This document shows positions 34,509 to 43,255 of a stretch of 51,185 nucleotides of DNA, in pieces; the stretch's first letter is position 1, and each line of letters opens with the position of its first letter. The DNA is from Chloroflexota bacterium (lineage in GTDB: Bacteria; Chloroflexota; Limnocylindria; QHBO01): contig QHBO01000044.1 of assembly GCA_003243965.1 (NCBI GenBank), positions 1-51,185 on the forward strand, read 5' to 3'. The position numbers and the translations under genes are program-made. The notes below the pieces were generated by a model. It did not search any database and had not been told where the DNA came from. It was given only the letters and a program-made list of their open reading frames with translations.

Positions 34509-36320
34509 TCACGAGGGCCGGTCGAGTCCTCCGGGGGGCGGCGTCGGCGGCCCCTGGGTCGGCGACAGGAATGCATCCATTGCCCGCCGGATGCGGTGCT
34601 CGGACTCGAAACGCTTGTTCGCCTCCTCGATCCGTCTGCCCACCTCCTCCGCGTCCGGCTCCGTTTCGTCCGTCCCGTCCGCACGGCCGTTGAGGACGGC
34701 GCTCTCCGACTCCGCGTCGCCCGGCTCGGACTCGGTCGCCGCAGCGCGAGCTGGCGGGGGCGGGGCCGGCGCGACCGGCTCGGCCGGCTCAACCGGCTCC
34801 GCCGAAGGCAATGTGCTGCTGCCGATCGGAATCGGCTCACGGCCAACGGTTGCAGGTCCGGATGAGGGACCGGCGGCAGGCGCGGTAGGCGCGGCAGGCG
34901 CGGCAGGCGCGGCAGGCGCGGCAGGCGCGGCAGGCGCGGCAGGCTCGGTCTCGCGGTCGGCTGCCGCCTCCGGCGCGGGGGTCGCCGCGACAGTGGGCGC
35001 CGGGGTCGAAGCGGCAGACGGTCCGGCAGTCGGCGCCGGGGTCGGTGGAGCGCTCGGCACCGCGATCGGTCCGGGGAGCGGGCGCGCCGCGAGCCGGCGC
35101 AGGCGCGGGTCGCCGCTGATCTGGTTCTTGCCCAGCGACTTGGCCTGGTACATGGCCCGGTCGGCGGCGATCAGCAGCTCCTCGACGGTCAGCCCGTCCT
35201 CCGGATGCGAGACAAGGCCGATGCTCACGCTGGTCGGCATCTCCGCTCCGGCAAACTGCAGCGCCGTCTCCTCGGCCCCGGCCCGGATCTTCTCGGCGAC
35301 GACGTACGCGCCGGCGTAATCGGTCTCCGGAAGCAGGACCAGGAACTCGTCGCCCCCTTGCCGGTACGCGGTGTCGACGGCCCGGATCGAGCGGCGAATG
35401 ACCAGCCCCAGGGCCCGCAGGACCTCGTCGCCCCGATGGTGGCCCAGGGTGTCGTTGATGGCCTTCAGTCCATCCAGGTCGACCATCAACAGGCAGAATC
35501 CGCGCTCGCTGCGGCGCGTCCTCCGAATCTCCTGCTCCAGGGTGGTGTAGATCTGGGCGCGGTTGAAGAGCCCGGTCAGTGGATCAGTGACCGACAGCTG
35601 CAAGACCCGCGACTGAACGCGCCGCTCGTGCGCGGCGAACACGCCGGCGAGGAAGGCGAGCAGCCAGATCGAGCCGATGTTGACGCCGAACCCGAGCAGC
35701 TCGAGCCCGGTGTACGTTCCGCGGCCGGGATCGATGACCAACACGGCGCCGTACGCGGCGGATGCCAGGACCGCCACCAGCGCCGCCACGCGACCGCCAC
35801 GCGACAGGGCTGCCGCGACGGCGATCACGTCGAAGACGAAGAAGAACGGCGAGCGGGCGTAATCGGTGAACAGCAGCAGGCCCACGGCGAGGGCGAGACT
35901 GACCAGCGTCTCGATCGCGCCGATGAGTGTGCCGCGCCACGCCGATGGCAGGAGCTCGTGGATGGCGATCACGGCCACCACGGCGACCGCCCCAAGCCCG
36001 TAGATCGGTACCTGGTTCTGCCGGAACGCGTCCGATACGCCCACTCCGATCAGGACGATAGCGACCGTCACCCACCACAGGATGCGGAGTACCCCGCTGC
36101 GGCTCGGCTGGCCCTCCTCCGGGTCGCGTGGGTCGGCAGCGCCCATCGGCTGCGCAAGCTCGTACTTGGTGCGCGCCGTGCGCTGCGCCCGAGGCGGCCG
36201 GGGCGACCCGGCAGCCCGTCCTTGGCTCACCACGGTGACCAGCGCCACGAGCACCAGGAGAGCCGCCACGACGGCGGTGATGACCAGGAAGCTGAGACCG
36301 GTAGGCACGTTCGAGGGCAC
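34509..36320 (-). CDS. Membrane GGDEF diguanylate cyclase with Ala/Pro-rich tail
   Basis: A 603-residue protein. One helix lies at 10-32, then a polar stretch, then six helices between about 78 and 235 form a membrane sensor. The GGDEF domain runs from about 242 (VTDPLTGLFNRAQIYTTLE) to 405; the active site is intact as RQGGDEF near 318, so it should make cyclic di-GMP from GTP. No RxxD inhibitory site precedes it in the usual spot. The last 180 residues are Pro/Ala/Thr-rich with nine-base DNA repeats, ending in a charged helix (RRIEEANKRFESEHRIRRAM). The tail is unusual and may position the enzyme. No EAL or PilZ protein is in the window. Confidence 0.93.
   Translation of the reverse strand: MPSNVPTGLSFLVITAVVAALLVLVALVTVVSQGRAAGSPRPPRAQRTARTKYELAQPMGAADPRDPEEGQPSRSGVLRILWWVTVAIVLIGVGVSDAFRQNQVPIYGLGAVAVVAVIAIHELLPSAWRGTLIGAIETLVSLALAVGLLLFTDYARSPFFFVFDVIAVAAALSRGGRVAALVAVLASAAYGAVLVIDPGRGTYTGLELLGFGVNIGSIWLLAFLAGVFAAHERRVQSRVLQLSVTDPLTGLFNRAQIYTTLEQEIRRTRRSERGFCLLMVDLDGLKAINDTLGHHRGDEVLRALGLVIRRSIRAVDTAYRQGGDEFLVLLPETDYAGAYVVAEKIRAGAEETALQFAGAEMPTSVSIGLVSHPEDGLTVEELLIAADRAMYQAKSLGKNQISGDPRLRRLAARPLPGPIAVPSAPPTPAPTAGPSAASTPAPTVAATPAPEAAADRETEPAAPAAPAAPAAPAAPAAPTAPAAGPSSGPATVGREPIPIGSSTLPSAEPVEPAEPVAPAPPPPARAAATESEPGDAESESAVLNGRADGTDETEPDAEEVGRRIEEANKRFESEHRIRRAMDAFLSPTQGPPTPPPGGLDRPS
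34881..34943. repeat. Seven 9-bp coding repeats in the GGDEF gene
   Basis: CGCGGCAGG occurs in seven tandem copies (the first has one change), encoding an Ala-Ala-Pro run in the tail of the GGDEF protein. Length change would keep the reading frame. Confidence 0.93.
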
Positions 36321-36505
36321 GCGAATCCGCTTACGAGGGGATAGGCCGAGACCGGGATGCGACCCGAGCGGCGATAGTCTAGGGGGCGTCCGGAGGGTGG
36401 TGCAAAGGTACTAACCCAACCGTACCCCTTGCGCGGCGCGCGCGGGCAACACTTCCGTGGCAATCGGGCTCTGGCGGGGTCTCTAGGCTCCCCTGGGCGC
36501 CGATG

Positions 36506-36513
36506 CTATACTG
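36506..36513 (+). promoter_or_regulatory. Candidate extended -10 promoter for the LCP gene
   Basis: TGCTATACT carries an extended -10 (TGn) and a TATACT hexamer at 36508-36513, 30 bp before the LCP start codon. No good -35 is seen, which extended -10 promoters tolerate. Confidence 0.55.
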
Positions 36514-36543
36514 CGCCCTCCGCCCGGAACCTGCACGTTTCGG

Positions 36544-38067
36544 ATGCCTGGATCTCGGATGTCCATGACCGATCGGCCTCGCCCGCGTCACCCCGCGCTC
36601 GCGGCCCTGCTTTCGTTCCTGCTGCCCGGCCTCGGGCAGGCCTATGCCGGCGATCGCCTGATGGCGACGGTCCTGGCCGCGCCTGTCCTGCTGCTCGTGG
36701 TGATGGGTGTGCTGGTGGCCGCGGTCTTTGCCGATCGGCTCCGCAACGATGTCCTGTCGTCGCCGTTCCTGCTCGGATTGCTCGTACTCGATGCTGCATT
36801 GCTCGGCTGGCGGCTGTTCGCCATCGCGCACGCGGGATTGGGGCGGCCGCTTCCGGCCGGGCGGGCCGCCGTCGACGCGGCGGGTACCGGCAGCATCGGG
36901 ACGGCGGCTGTGCGTCCGGTGATGACCCAACCGGTGAATGTCGCAATCGTGGCGGTCCTGATGTTCGCCACCATCGGGATGCACGCCTACGCCGGCGTGC
37001 TGGTGGCCGGGCTCAACTCCACGCTGACCCAGATCTTCACCCCCGGCGGCGCGGCGAACGGCCGGGCCGCGGGGCCGCTCAACAAGCCGGACTACCGATG
37101 GAACGGCACCGAGCGCATCAACTTCCTGCTGCTGGGCATCGACTCCGGACCGGGCAGGTCGGAAGCGCTGACCGACACGATCCTGGTGGTCAGCGTCGAC
37201 CCGGTGAAGCGGAGCGCAGTGCTGGTCTCGATCCCGCGCGACACCGGCTTCATGCCGCTCCCGGACCGGCGCATCTACTCCGATGGCCGCTATCCGCAGA
37301 AGATCAACCAGCTGTCGAGCGACTCGGGCGCCAAGCCCTCGCTGTGGTGCTCGGACCTGCCGAAGCCGGGGGACTGCGGGATCCGGACCCTCGAGCGCTC
37401 GGTGGGCCTCTACCTCGGCATCAACATCCAGTACTACGCCCGCGTCGACCTCGAGGGCTTCGCGTCGCTGATCGACTCGCTCGGCGGAGTCGACCTGTGT
37501 CTGCCCGGCAAGCTGGTCGATCCCGGCTACAGCGGCCCAACCTGGTATCCGCGGGTCGGGATCGAGCTGGCGGCCGGCTGCCAGCAATACGATGGCAAGC
37601 ACGCGCTGGCCTTCGCCCGCATCCGAAAGGGCGTGATGCAGCTGCCCGGCGGCAAGACCGAGCAGCAGACCGATTTCACGCGCGCCGACCGGCAGCAGCA
37701 GGTGCTGCTGGCGCTGCGCAAGAAGCTCGCCGACGCGAACCTGGTGTTCGCCCTGCCCGGGCTGCTGAACGCCATCGGCAACACCGTCACCACCGACTTC
37801 CCCCGCTCGCTGGCGGGGGACCTGGCCAGCCTCTTGCCGCTGATCACCGGTCCGGAGATCCAGCGCGTGGTGCTCGCCTGGCCACAGTACGTGGACCTTC
37901 CCACCAATCCGACGGTGAACTATCTGCTGATTCCCAAGCGGGAAGCGATTCGGACCCAGATGCGCAAGCTGTTCGGGGCAGCCGGGCCGCTCCAGGGCTG
38001 GTACGTCGGCTCTCAGGCAGCTCTGCCGCCGGCCGTCAGCCCCACGGTCGCGCCGTCGGGGCGCTGA
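36544..38067 (+). CDS. LytR-CpsA-Psr (LCP) family glycopolymer ligase
   Basis: A 507-residue membrane enzyme that should attach lipid-linked glycopolymers to the cell wall. The N-terminus has a short helical pair of the TM2/DUF5683 kind (HPALAALLSFLLPGLGQAYAG) and three to four helices up to about 160. The LCP domain starts near 190 (RINFLLLGIDSGPGRSEALT) with the conserved arginines and aspartates in DTILVVSVDPVKR and VLVSIPRDTGF, then KINQ and YYARVDLEGFASLIDSLGGV near 300. Four cysteines in the loop region (CSDLPKPGDC and VDLCLPG) suggest a disulfide. Downstream starts at 36559 or 36565 are possible. It neighbours the polymerase and initiating transferase. Confidence 0.93.
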   Translation: MPGSRMSMTDRPRPRHPALAALLSFLLPGLGQAYAGDRLMATVLAAPVLLLVVMGVLVAAVFADRLRNDVLSSPFLLGLLVLDAALLGWRLFAIAHAGLGRPLPAGRAAVDAAGTGSIGTAAVRPVMTQPVNVAIVAVLMFATIGMHAYAGVLVAGLNSTLTQIFTPGGAANGRAAGPLNKPDYRWNGTERINFLLLGIDSGPGRSEALTDTILVVSVDPVKRSAVLVSIPRDTGFMPLPDRRIYSDGRYPQKINQLSSDSGAKPSLWCSDLPKPGDCGIRTLERSVGLYLGINIQYYARVDLEGFASLIDSLGGVDLCLPGKLVDPGYSGPTWYPRVGIELAAGCQQYDGKHALAFARIRKGVMQLPGGKTEQQTDFTRADRQQQVLLALRKKLADANLVFALPGLLNAIGNTVTTDFPRSLAGDLASLLPLITGPEIQRVVLAWPQYVDLPTNPTVNYLLIPKREAIRTQMRKLFGAAGPLQGWYVGSQAALPPAVSPTVAPSGR

Positions 38068-38106
38068 CCGCCCATGCCCGGAGACTTCCACGCAGGACGT
38101 GCGCAT

Positions 38107-38137
38107 TTGGACCCGGGGCGCGGCGAATTCCTATAAT
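38107..38137 (+). promoter_or_regulatory. Sigma-70-like promoter for the O-antigen-ligase-like gene
   Basis: A perfect TATAAT at 38132-38137 with TTGGAC at 38107-38112 and a 19-bp spacer. Predicted transcription would start near 38144, leaving a leader of about 54 nt with a small TACGG-CGA-CCGTA hairpin (38170-38182) before the GTG start. Confidence 0.7.
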
Positions 38138-38197
38138 GGAACGGTAAGTTGGCTTTGACCTCGATCCCGTACGGCGACCGTATCCCATGATCCTCCC

Positions 38198-39841
38198 GTG
38201 TCACCCTCCGGCGATCGCCCTCTCGTCAGGCTGGAACACCAATCCGCGGCACGCTCGCCTGGACCACCGATGAGCGCCGGCCAGTCGACCGCGCCGCTCG
38301 CGTGGCGGCCCGTCCGCGCTGTCCCGGCGGTACCCCTGCTGGTGGCCGCCGGCGTGCTGCCGCTGATCGCGGTCGTCGCCGGCCAGATCTCGATCGCCGC
38401 ATTCGCCGTCATCGGGGCGGCCGCGATCGTGGCGCTGACCGTGGCAACCCTGCGCTGGCCGCAGCCGATGCTGGTCGTGGTGGCGCTCTCGCCGATCATC
38501 GACCGATTCCTCCTGGCGCCGCTGGTTCCCGCCAACCTTTCCCTGGTGACCCGCTTCAGCTCGGAGGGGCTGCTGGGCCTCGTCAGCCTCGCCCTGCTCG
38601 TGGTCTCGATCCGCCGCGGGACGTTCATCGCCGCGATTCGGCATCCGTCGACGGTCGCGCTGGTGGCATTCGTCGCCCTCAGCCTGATCTCCGTGCTGGT
38701 GAACCGCGTCCCGGTCACCGTGGCGGCTGCGGGGCTGCTCTTCACCCTCGACGCCGCCGTGCTGCTCTACCTGCCGCGGATGGTTGGCTTCAGCCACCGC
38801 CAGGTGATCATCGCCGTCAGCGTGCTGGTCGCGGCGCTCGGCGTCGCTGCGCTGCTCGCCATCGGCCAGGCGCTCCTCGCCCCGACCATCCTCGGGATGC
38901 AGGGAGTCGTCGGACGCTCCGGGGAATCGGTGCGCATCGGCTCGGTGATGCGCGATCCGAACGTGCTGGGCACCCTGCTCGCGATGCTCCTGCCATTCGC
39001 GCTGTTCGCCCTCGGCCGCCGTCCGCCCCGCCGCGTGCTGCTGATCCTGGGTGTCAGCGCCCTGGTGCTGATGTCGGCGCTGCTGCTCACCTACTCTCGC
39101 GGCTCCTGGCTCGGCTTCCTCGCCGGCTTCGTGCTGCTCGCCCTGGTCATCGACCGCCGGGCGCTGGTGGCCGCCATCGTCATCGGCGTCGTGGCGCTGG
39201 CGGTCGTGACCTGGATGCCCCGCAACCTGCTGGTCAGCCGCTCGGCAGGGCCCACCCAGCAGGTCCAGGCGTTCGACCTCATGACCACCACCGAGAACCG
39301 GATCAGGGCGGTCAACCAGGGGAAGGACCTGCGCTCGATGTTCGTCGCCAACGCCATCCCCATCCTTCGGGATCACCCGCTGGTGGGAGTTGGACCGGGG
39401 CGCTACGGAGGCGCCGTCGCCTGGGATCTCGGCACCCCGATCTACGCCCAGTACGGCACGAACAAGATCTTCCCGACCTGGTACGACCAGCGGACGGTCG
39501 ACAACTTCTGGCTTCACCTGCTGATCGAGGCCGGAGTCCTCGGCGTGCTGGCCTTCATGGCCGTCATCGGCCTCGTGCTGCTGCAGCTCTTTGCGGCCCT
39601 CCGCGCGGCAACCGGGTCGCGGTACGTGGTGCTCGCCGGGCTGATTTCTGCGGTGCTCGTCCTGTGCGTCTCGACCGGCACCACCATGATGCTCGAGGGC
39701 AACACCGTCGCGTTCGTCTTCTGGCTGCTCCTTGGGATGGCGTCTCTCTACGGGCGGTGGGCGCCGGCGTGGACCGATGCGCTCGGCAACCCGGAGCCGG
39801 TCAGAACTGCCGCCCGGCGAGTATCTGCCACACCGTCCTGA
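38198..39841 (+). CDS. O-antigen ligase / Wzy-type polymerase-like membrane protein
   Basis: A 547-residue protein with about 11-12 helices. The Wzy_C family signature is present: LTYSRGSWLGFLAGF near 300 and the large outer loop with DHPLVGVGPGRYGG near 392, followed by NFWLHLLIEAGVLGVL. Members polymerise or ligate lipid-linked oligosaccharides outside the membrane. GTG at 38198 is used; an ATG at 38270 would shorten the cytoplasmic N-terminus by 24 residues and is also possible. Its last 41 bp overlap the end of the convergent sugar transferase gene. Confidence 0.9.
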   Translation: MSPSGDRPLVRLEHQSAARSPGPPMSAGQSTAPLAWRPVRAVPAVPLLVAAGVLPLIAVVAGQISIAAFAVIGAAAIVALTVATLRWPQPMLVVVALSPIIDRFLLAPLVPANLSLVTRFSSEGLLGLVSLALLVVSIRRGTFIAAIRHPSTVALVAFVALSLISVLVNRVPVTVAAAGLLFTLDAAVLLYLPRMVGFSHRQVIIAVSVLVAALGVAALLAIGQALLAPTILGMQGVVGRSGESVRIGSVMRDPNVLGTLLAMLLPFALFALGRRPPRRVLLILGVSALVLMSALLLTYSRGSWLGFLAGFVLLALVIDRRALVAAIVIGVVALAVVTWMPRNLLVSRSAGPTQQVQAFDLMTTTENRIRAVNQGKDLRSMFVANAIPILRDHPLVGVGPGRYGGAVAWDLGTPIYAQYGTNKIFPTWYDQRTVDNFWLHLLIEAGVLGVLAFMAVIGLVLLQLFAALRAATGSRYVVLAGLISAVLVLCVSTGTTMMLEGNTVAFVFWLLLGMASLYGRWAPAWTDALGNPEPVRTAARRVSATPS

Positions 39842-40481
39842 CCAGGATCGTCAGGTCCAGCCAGATGGAACGGCGCTCGATGTACGCGAGGTCGAGCGCC
39901 ACTCCCTGGTCGAAGCTGAGCCGCCCCCAGCCTTCGACCTGCCACAGCCCCGTCAGCCCGGGGACCACGGAGAGGCGCCGCAGTTGCCACGGCGTGTAGA
40001 GCTCCACCTCGTAGGGGATCGGCGGTCGGGGACCGACCAGGCTCATCTCCCCACGCACGATGTTCAGCAGCTGGGGGAGCTCGTCGAGGTGCGAGCGGCG
40101 AAGGAGCCGACCGATCCGCGTCACCCGAGCATCCTGCTCGATCGGGATCCAGGTGCCGGCCTGTCGGGGTTCGGCGAGGAGCTTGGCCACGTAGCGTCGG
40201 TGCTGGTCCTCATCGGCAGAGGCGTGCATCGAGCGGAACTTGTAGAGCAGGAATGGGCGGCCGCCGAGGCCCACCCGTTGCTGCCGAAAGAGCGCCGGGC
40301 CGGGTGACTCGAGCTTGATCGCCGCGGCCAAACCGAGCATCACCGGGGCCGTGACCACCAGCCCGAGCGTGCCGGCGGTCACGTCCAGCGCGCGTTTGGC
40401 GAGGCGATATCCGCGGCGCGTCGGCGCGATGGCGACGGCGGAGGCAGCCGGGACGGTCCCCGAGTTCGACAGCGACACCAT
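39801..40481 (-). CDS. Initiating sugar-phosphate transferase (bacterial sugar transferase, WcaJ/RfbP-like)
   Basis: A 226-residue protein that should load the first sugar-phosphate onto undecaprenyl phosphate. It has one N-terminal membrane hairpin near 35-60 (ALDVTAGTLGLVVTAPVMLG), the polyisoprenyl-phosphate transferase core PGPALFRQQRVGLGGRPFLL, YKFRSMH, RSHLDELPQLLNIVRGEMSL, VGPRPP and PGLTGLWQV. It lacks the long N-terminal half of WcaJ, as in short RfbP or PglC types. ATG at 40481 is used; a GTG 24 bp upstream lies next to the tRNA gene. tRNA-Pro(TGG) is just upstream on the same strand, so the two may share a transcript. Confidence 0.93.
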   Translation of the reverse strand: MVSLSNSGTVPAASAVAIAPTRRGYRLAKRALDVTAGTLGLVVTAPVMLGLAAAIKLESPGPALFRQQRVGLGGRPFLLYKFRSMHASADEDQHRRYVAKLLAEPRQAGTWIPIEQDARVTRIGRLLRRSHLDELPQLLNIVRGEMSLVGPRPPIPYEVELYTPWQLRRLSVVPGLTGLWQVEGWGRLSFDQGVALDLAYIERRSIWLDLTILVRTVWQILAGRQF

Positions 40482-40514
40482 GACGGCTCGATCGATGCTC
40501 CCCACAGCTTCGCG

Positions 40515-40591
40515 TGGTCGGGGTGGCCGGACTCGAACCGGCGACCTCCTGCTCCCAAAGCAGGCGCGCTACCAGGCTGCGCCACACCCCG
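40515..40591 (-). tRNA. tRNA-Pro (anticodon TGG)
   Basis: A 77-nt cloverleaf on the minus strand: acceptor CGGGGTG/CACCCCG, D arm GGCGCAG...GGTAGCGC, anticodon stem CCTGC/GCAGG around TTTGGGA (anticodon TGG), T arm GCCGG-TTCGAGT-CCGGC, discriminator A and encoded CCA. A TAGAAT hexamer on the minus strand at 40604-40609 is a possible -10. Confidence 0.97.
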
Positions 40592-40593
40592 GC

Positions 40594-40618
40594 GGCGGAG
40601 GCCATTCTATCCTCCGCC
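40594..40618. promoter_or_regulatory. 8-bp hairpin at the start of the GT39-like gene
   Basis: GGCGGAGG and CCTCCGCC pair perfectly across a 9-nt loop. The left arm contains the only Shine-Dalgarno-like GGAGG before the membrane-protein gene, and the loop ends with the candidate ATC start. On the other strand the loop carries a possible tRNA -10. Folding could hide the ribosome-binding site. Confidence 0.5.
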
Positions 40619-42072
40619 GATCCGGCGGCCCCCGGCTCTCGTCGCTCATCCCGTTCCTGCCCGCCGCCGCCGTGCTGGTGCTGCTGGCGATCCGCCTGTC
40701 GGCGGACCCGGCACCGGGCGTGACGGGTAGCCAGGCGCCCTTCACCGACGAGGGGTGGAACCTGATCAGCGCGCGGAACCTCGCCGCGTTCGGACACCCG
40801 ATCATCGGTGACTGGAGCCTCTTCTACGTCAACCTGCCGTTCAGCCTGGCGGAGGCGTTCGCCTTCAGGTTGTTCGGCCTGGGGATGGTCCCGGGGCGCC
40901 TGGTGCCGATGCTCGCCACCGCGGGGACGGTCGCCGCTGTCGGCTGGTTCGTGGCGCAGCGGCACGGTCGGTGGCCGGGTGCCATATCGGCGGCGGCGCT
41001 GGGCGGCTGCGAGCTGGTCCTCTACTACGGGGGGCTCGCCTTCCTGGAGCCGGTGGTCGCCCTGTTCCTGGTCGCCGGATTCATCGCCCTCCACCGCCCG
41101 AGGCGGAGCGGTCCGTGGTCCGCCGCGCTGGCCGGCGTGTTGCTGGCCCTGGCGATCGGCGTCAAGCCGAACGCGATCTTCCCGGTTGCCGGGCTGCTCA
41201 TCGCCGGAGGCCTGGTGAGCCGCTACGAGCCCGAGCGGCGGCTGCGGTACGTGATCGCGGCGGGAGTGGTGACCGGGCTCGGGCTGGGCTGGCTGGTGCT
41301 CGTCGCGCTGCCGCGATGGAACCTGATCGGGGCCGCACTGCGGATCTGGCCGCCGTTCTCAGCTCCGGCCGACCTCGGCGGGCTGGCGACGCGCTTGGTC
41401 AGGTTCTTCACCGAGAGCGATCGTGCGCTGCCCGACGTCCTGCCGCTCCTGGTGCTGGCCGCGGCCGGGGTGGCGTACGTTTGGCGAGCCCGCCGACTGT
41501 CGCCACCAGACCGCGAGCTGTTCGCGTCGCTGCTGGGCTGGCTCGCGCTGGGAATCTTCGTGCTGGTGCTCGTCGACTACCGGCCGAACCGATACGCGGT
41601 ACCGATGCTGCCGGCCCTGGCGCTGCTCGGTGCCTTCGGGGTCGGCCCCGTGCTTGCCCGGCTGCGACCCGCCGCCGGGCTGCACGCGCTCGCGATTGGC
41701 GCGCTGCTCGCGCTGGTGCTGCTGCCCGGCCTCACCCGCTACGGCGGCTGGCTCGCTCAGGAGACCCACCGCCTGGAGGCGATTCAGGCCCGCACGACAG
41801 CAGCCCTGGCCTCGCGCGGCGGCAGCGTCAGTGGCAAGTTCTCCCCCCTCTTCGCCCTGCGCTCCGGCGTCCCAGCCTACGTCCAGCGCGAGGCCGACCG
41901 GATCAATCCGGGCAACCTGTACCGGACACGCGGCGTGCGCTGGGTGGTGCTCGACGCGGCCGGCCCGCCCCTGTGGCTGCGGCGCAACGAGCGGGTGGCG
42001 TGGGATCGCCGCACGGTCGTGTTCTGCGACTGGTGGGGCGGCGAGAAGACCTGCCTCATCGGCCTGCCATGA
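40609..42072 (+). CDS. GT39-like (dolichyl-phosphate-mannose-type) glycosyltransferase; start codon unclear
   Basis: About 487 residues and about 11 helices. FTDEGWNLISARNLAAFGHP near 48 holds the DE pair that is the catalytic motif in GT39/ArnT-type enzymes; AIGVKPNAIFPVAGLLIAGG is also typical. A C-terminal extracytoplasmic domain follows. The first membrane helix (LIPFLPAAAVLVLLAIRL) has no ATG, GTG or TTG between it and the tRNA gene. A GTG at 40672 would cut the helix in half, and ATG at 40495 would translate the antisense of the tRNA. ATC at 40609, 7 nt after GGAGG, gives the expected length. The gene itself is certain, the start is not. The 3' end overlaps the convergent GT4 gene by 17 bp. 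Confidence 0.82.
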   Translation: MLRRSGGPRLSSLIPFLPAAAVLVLLAIRLSADPAPGVTGSQAPFTDEGWNLISARNLAAFGHPIIGDWSLFYVNLPFSLAEAFAFRLFGLGMVPGRLVPMLATAGTVAAVGWFVAQRHGRWPGAISAAALGGCELVLYYGGLAFLEPVVALFLVAGFIALHRPRRSGPWSAALAGVLLALAIGVKPNAIFPVAGLLIAGGLVSRYEPERRLRYVIAAGVVTGLGLGWLVLVALPRWNLIGAALRIWPPFSAPADLGGLATRLVRFFTESDRALPDVLPLLVLAAAGVAYVWRARRLSPPDRELFASLLGWLALGIFVLVLVDYRPNRYAVPMLPALALLGAFGVGPVLARLRPAAGLHALAIGALLALVLLPGLTRYGGWLAQETHRLEAIQARTTAALASRGGSVSGKFSPLFALRSGVPAYVQREADRINPGNLYRTRGVRWVVLDAAGPPLWLRRNERVAWDRRTVVFCDWWGGEKTCLIGLP

Positions 42073-43255
42073 GACGCTCGACGACCGCCAGATAGCGCTG
42101 CGCCTGTGCCCGCCACCCGTACGGCCGCGCCTGGCGTTGTGCCTCGGCGGCCATCGAGCGGGCCGCCTCCGGATCGAGGGCGGCCCCGCGGATCGCGGCG
42201 GCGAGCGCGGCAGGATCCCCGCCGGGGACATAGCGGACCGCCGCGTCGCTGAAGTGGGATCGGAAGGTCTTCAGATCGGAGGCGATGAGCGGCACCCCGA
42301 TCCAGGCGTACTCGAGGAACTTGGTCGAGAGTGAATACTCCGCATACGATTCCGGACGGGTCGGTACCAGTCCGAGATCCGACGCGGCGAGCAGCTCCGG
42401 CAGCGTGTCGAGCGGGACCCGCCCGTGGAGCGTGACCCGCTCCTCGGTCCGCGTGCGACGGATCGCCGCCTCGATCTGCGGCCGGTACGGACCGTCGCCA
42501 TAGACATCGAGGCGCACGTCGAGGTCGCCGAGGCGCGCGACCGCCTCGACCGCGATGTCCGCACCGTAGACCCGCTGCAGCGAAGAGTGATGCACGAGGC
42601 GCAGCTGGCCGTCCTCCATGAACGGCCGCCGCGCGTGACGCCCGGGATCGAACAGCCGCTCGTCCGGGCTGTTCATCACCACCGTGATCCGGTCCGCCGC
42701 GACGCCGCGAGCAATCGACAGTGAGCGGAGCGGCTCGTGAACGGTGATCAGCGCGTCCGCCATCGCCGCTGAGGCGCGCGCCACGCCGGCGATCAGTGGC
42801 CGCAGGGGACGCAGCGGGCGCGCGGTGAATCGATCGTCGAAGAACGCGGGCATGTCCTCGTGGAGGTCGAGCAGCAGCGGGACGCCTCGAAGCTTGAGGA
42901 CGGCACCCGACGCGACCAGGAAGTCCGGCAGGGTGGCCACCTGCAGCAGCCGGTAGCGGCGGCGCCGATGCTCCCTGGTGAGCGCAATGGTGGCCAGGCC
43001 GGCGAAGGCCGCGTACTCCGCCAGGTGTCCGGCGAAGCCCTCGAACCTGCGCCGAACCGGCAGCCGATGCACGCGCAAGCCGTCGCGCGCCTCGAATGGC
43101 GGCTGGCCTCGCTCCCGCAGGCAGAAGATGTCGACCTCGTAGCCGGCATCCAGGAGCGCCTCCGCCTGGCGGCGAATGCGCGGATCGCCGGGCACATCGG
43201 CGTGGACCACGATCGCTATCGGGCCGGCCGGACGCGTCACTTGCGGACGCGTCAC
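42056..43255 (-). CDS. Glycosyltransferase family 4
   Basis: A 399-residue GT-B enzyme. The N-domain has VVHADVPGDPRIRRQAEALL and DLHEDMPAFFD near 129; the C-domain has RLVHHSSLQRVYGADIAVEA and the donor loop ESYAEYSLSTKFLEYAWIGV near 303. It starts with GTG at 43255 overlapping the mazG stop by 4 bp; a short direct repeat of GTGACGCGTCCG means a second GTG five codons later is an equal alternative. It is the last gene of the minus-strand surface-sugar run. Confidence 0.9.
   Translation of the reverse strand: MTRPQVTRPAGPIAIVVHADVPGDPRIRRQAEALLDAGYEVDIFCLRERGQPPFEARDGLRVHRLPVRRRFEGFAGHLAEYAAFAGLATIALTREHRRRRYRLLQVATLPDFLVASGAVLKLRGVPLLLDLHEDMPAFFDDRFTARPLRPLRPLIAGVARASAAMADALITVHEPLRSLSIARGVAADRITVVMNSPDERLFDPGRHARRPFMEDGQLRLVHHSSLQRVYGADIAVEAVARLGDLDVRLDVYGDGPYRPQIEAAIRRTRTEERVTLHGRVPLDTLPELLAASDLGLVPTRPESYAEYSLSTKFLEYAWIGVPLIASDLKTFRSHFSDAAVRYVPGGDPAALAAAIRGAALDPEAARSMAAEAQRQARPYGWRAQAQRYLAVVERLMAGR

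Noticed and set aside
40495-40608. N-terminal extension of the GT39-like protein from ATG 40495
   Set aside because: It would translate the antisense of tRNA-Pro(TGG); the sequence is simply that tRNA read backward.
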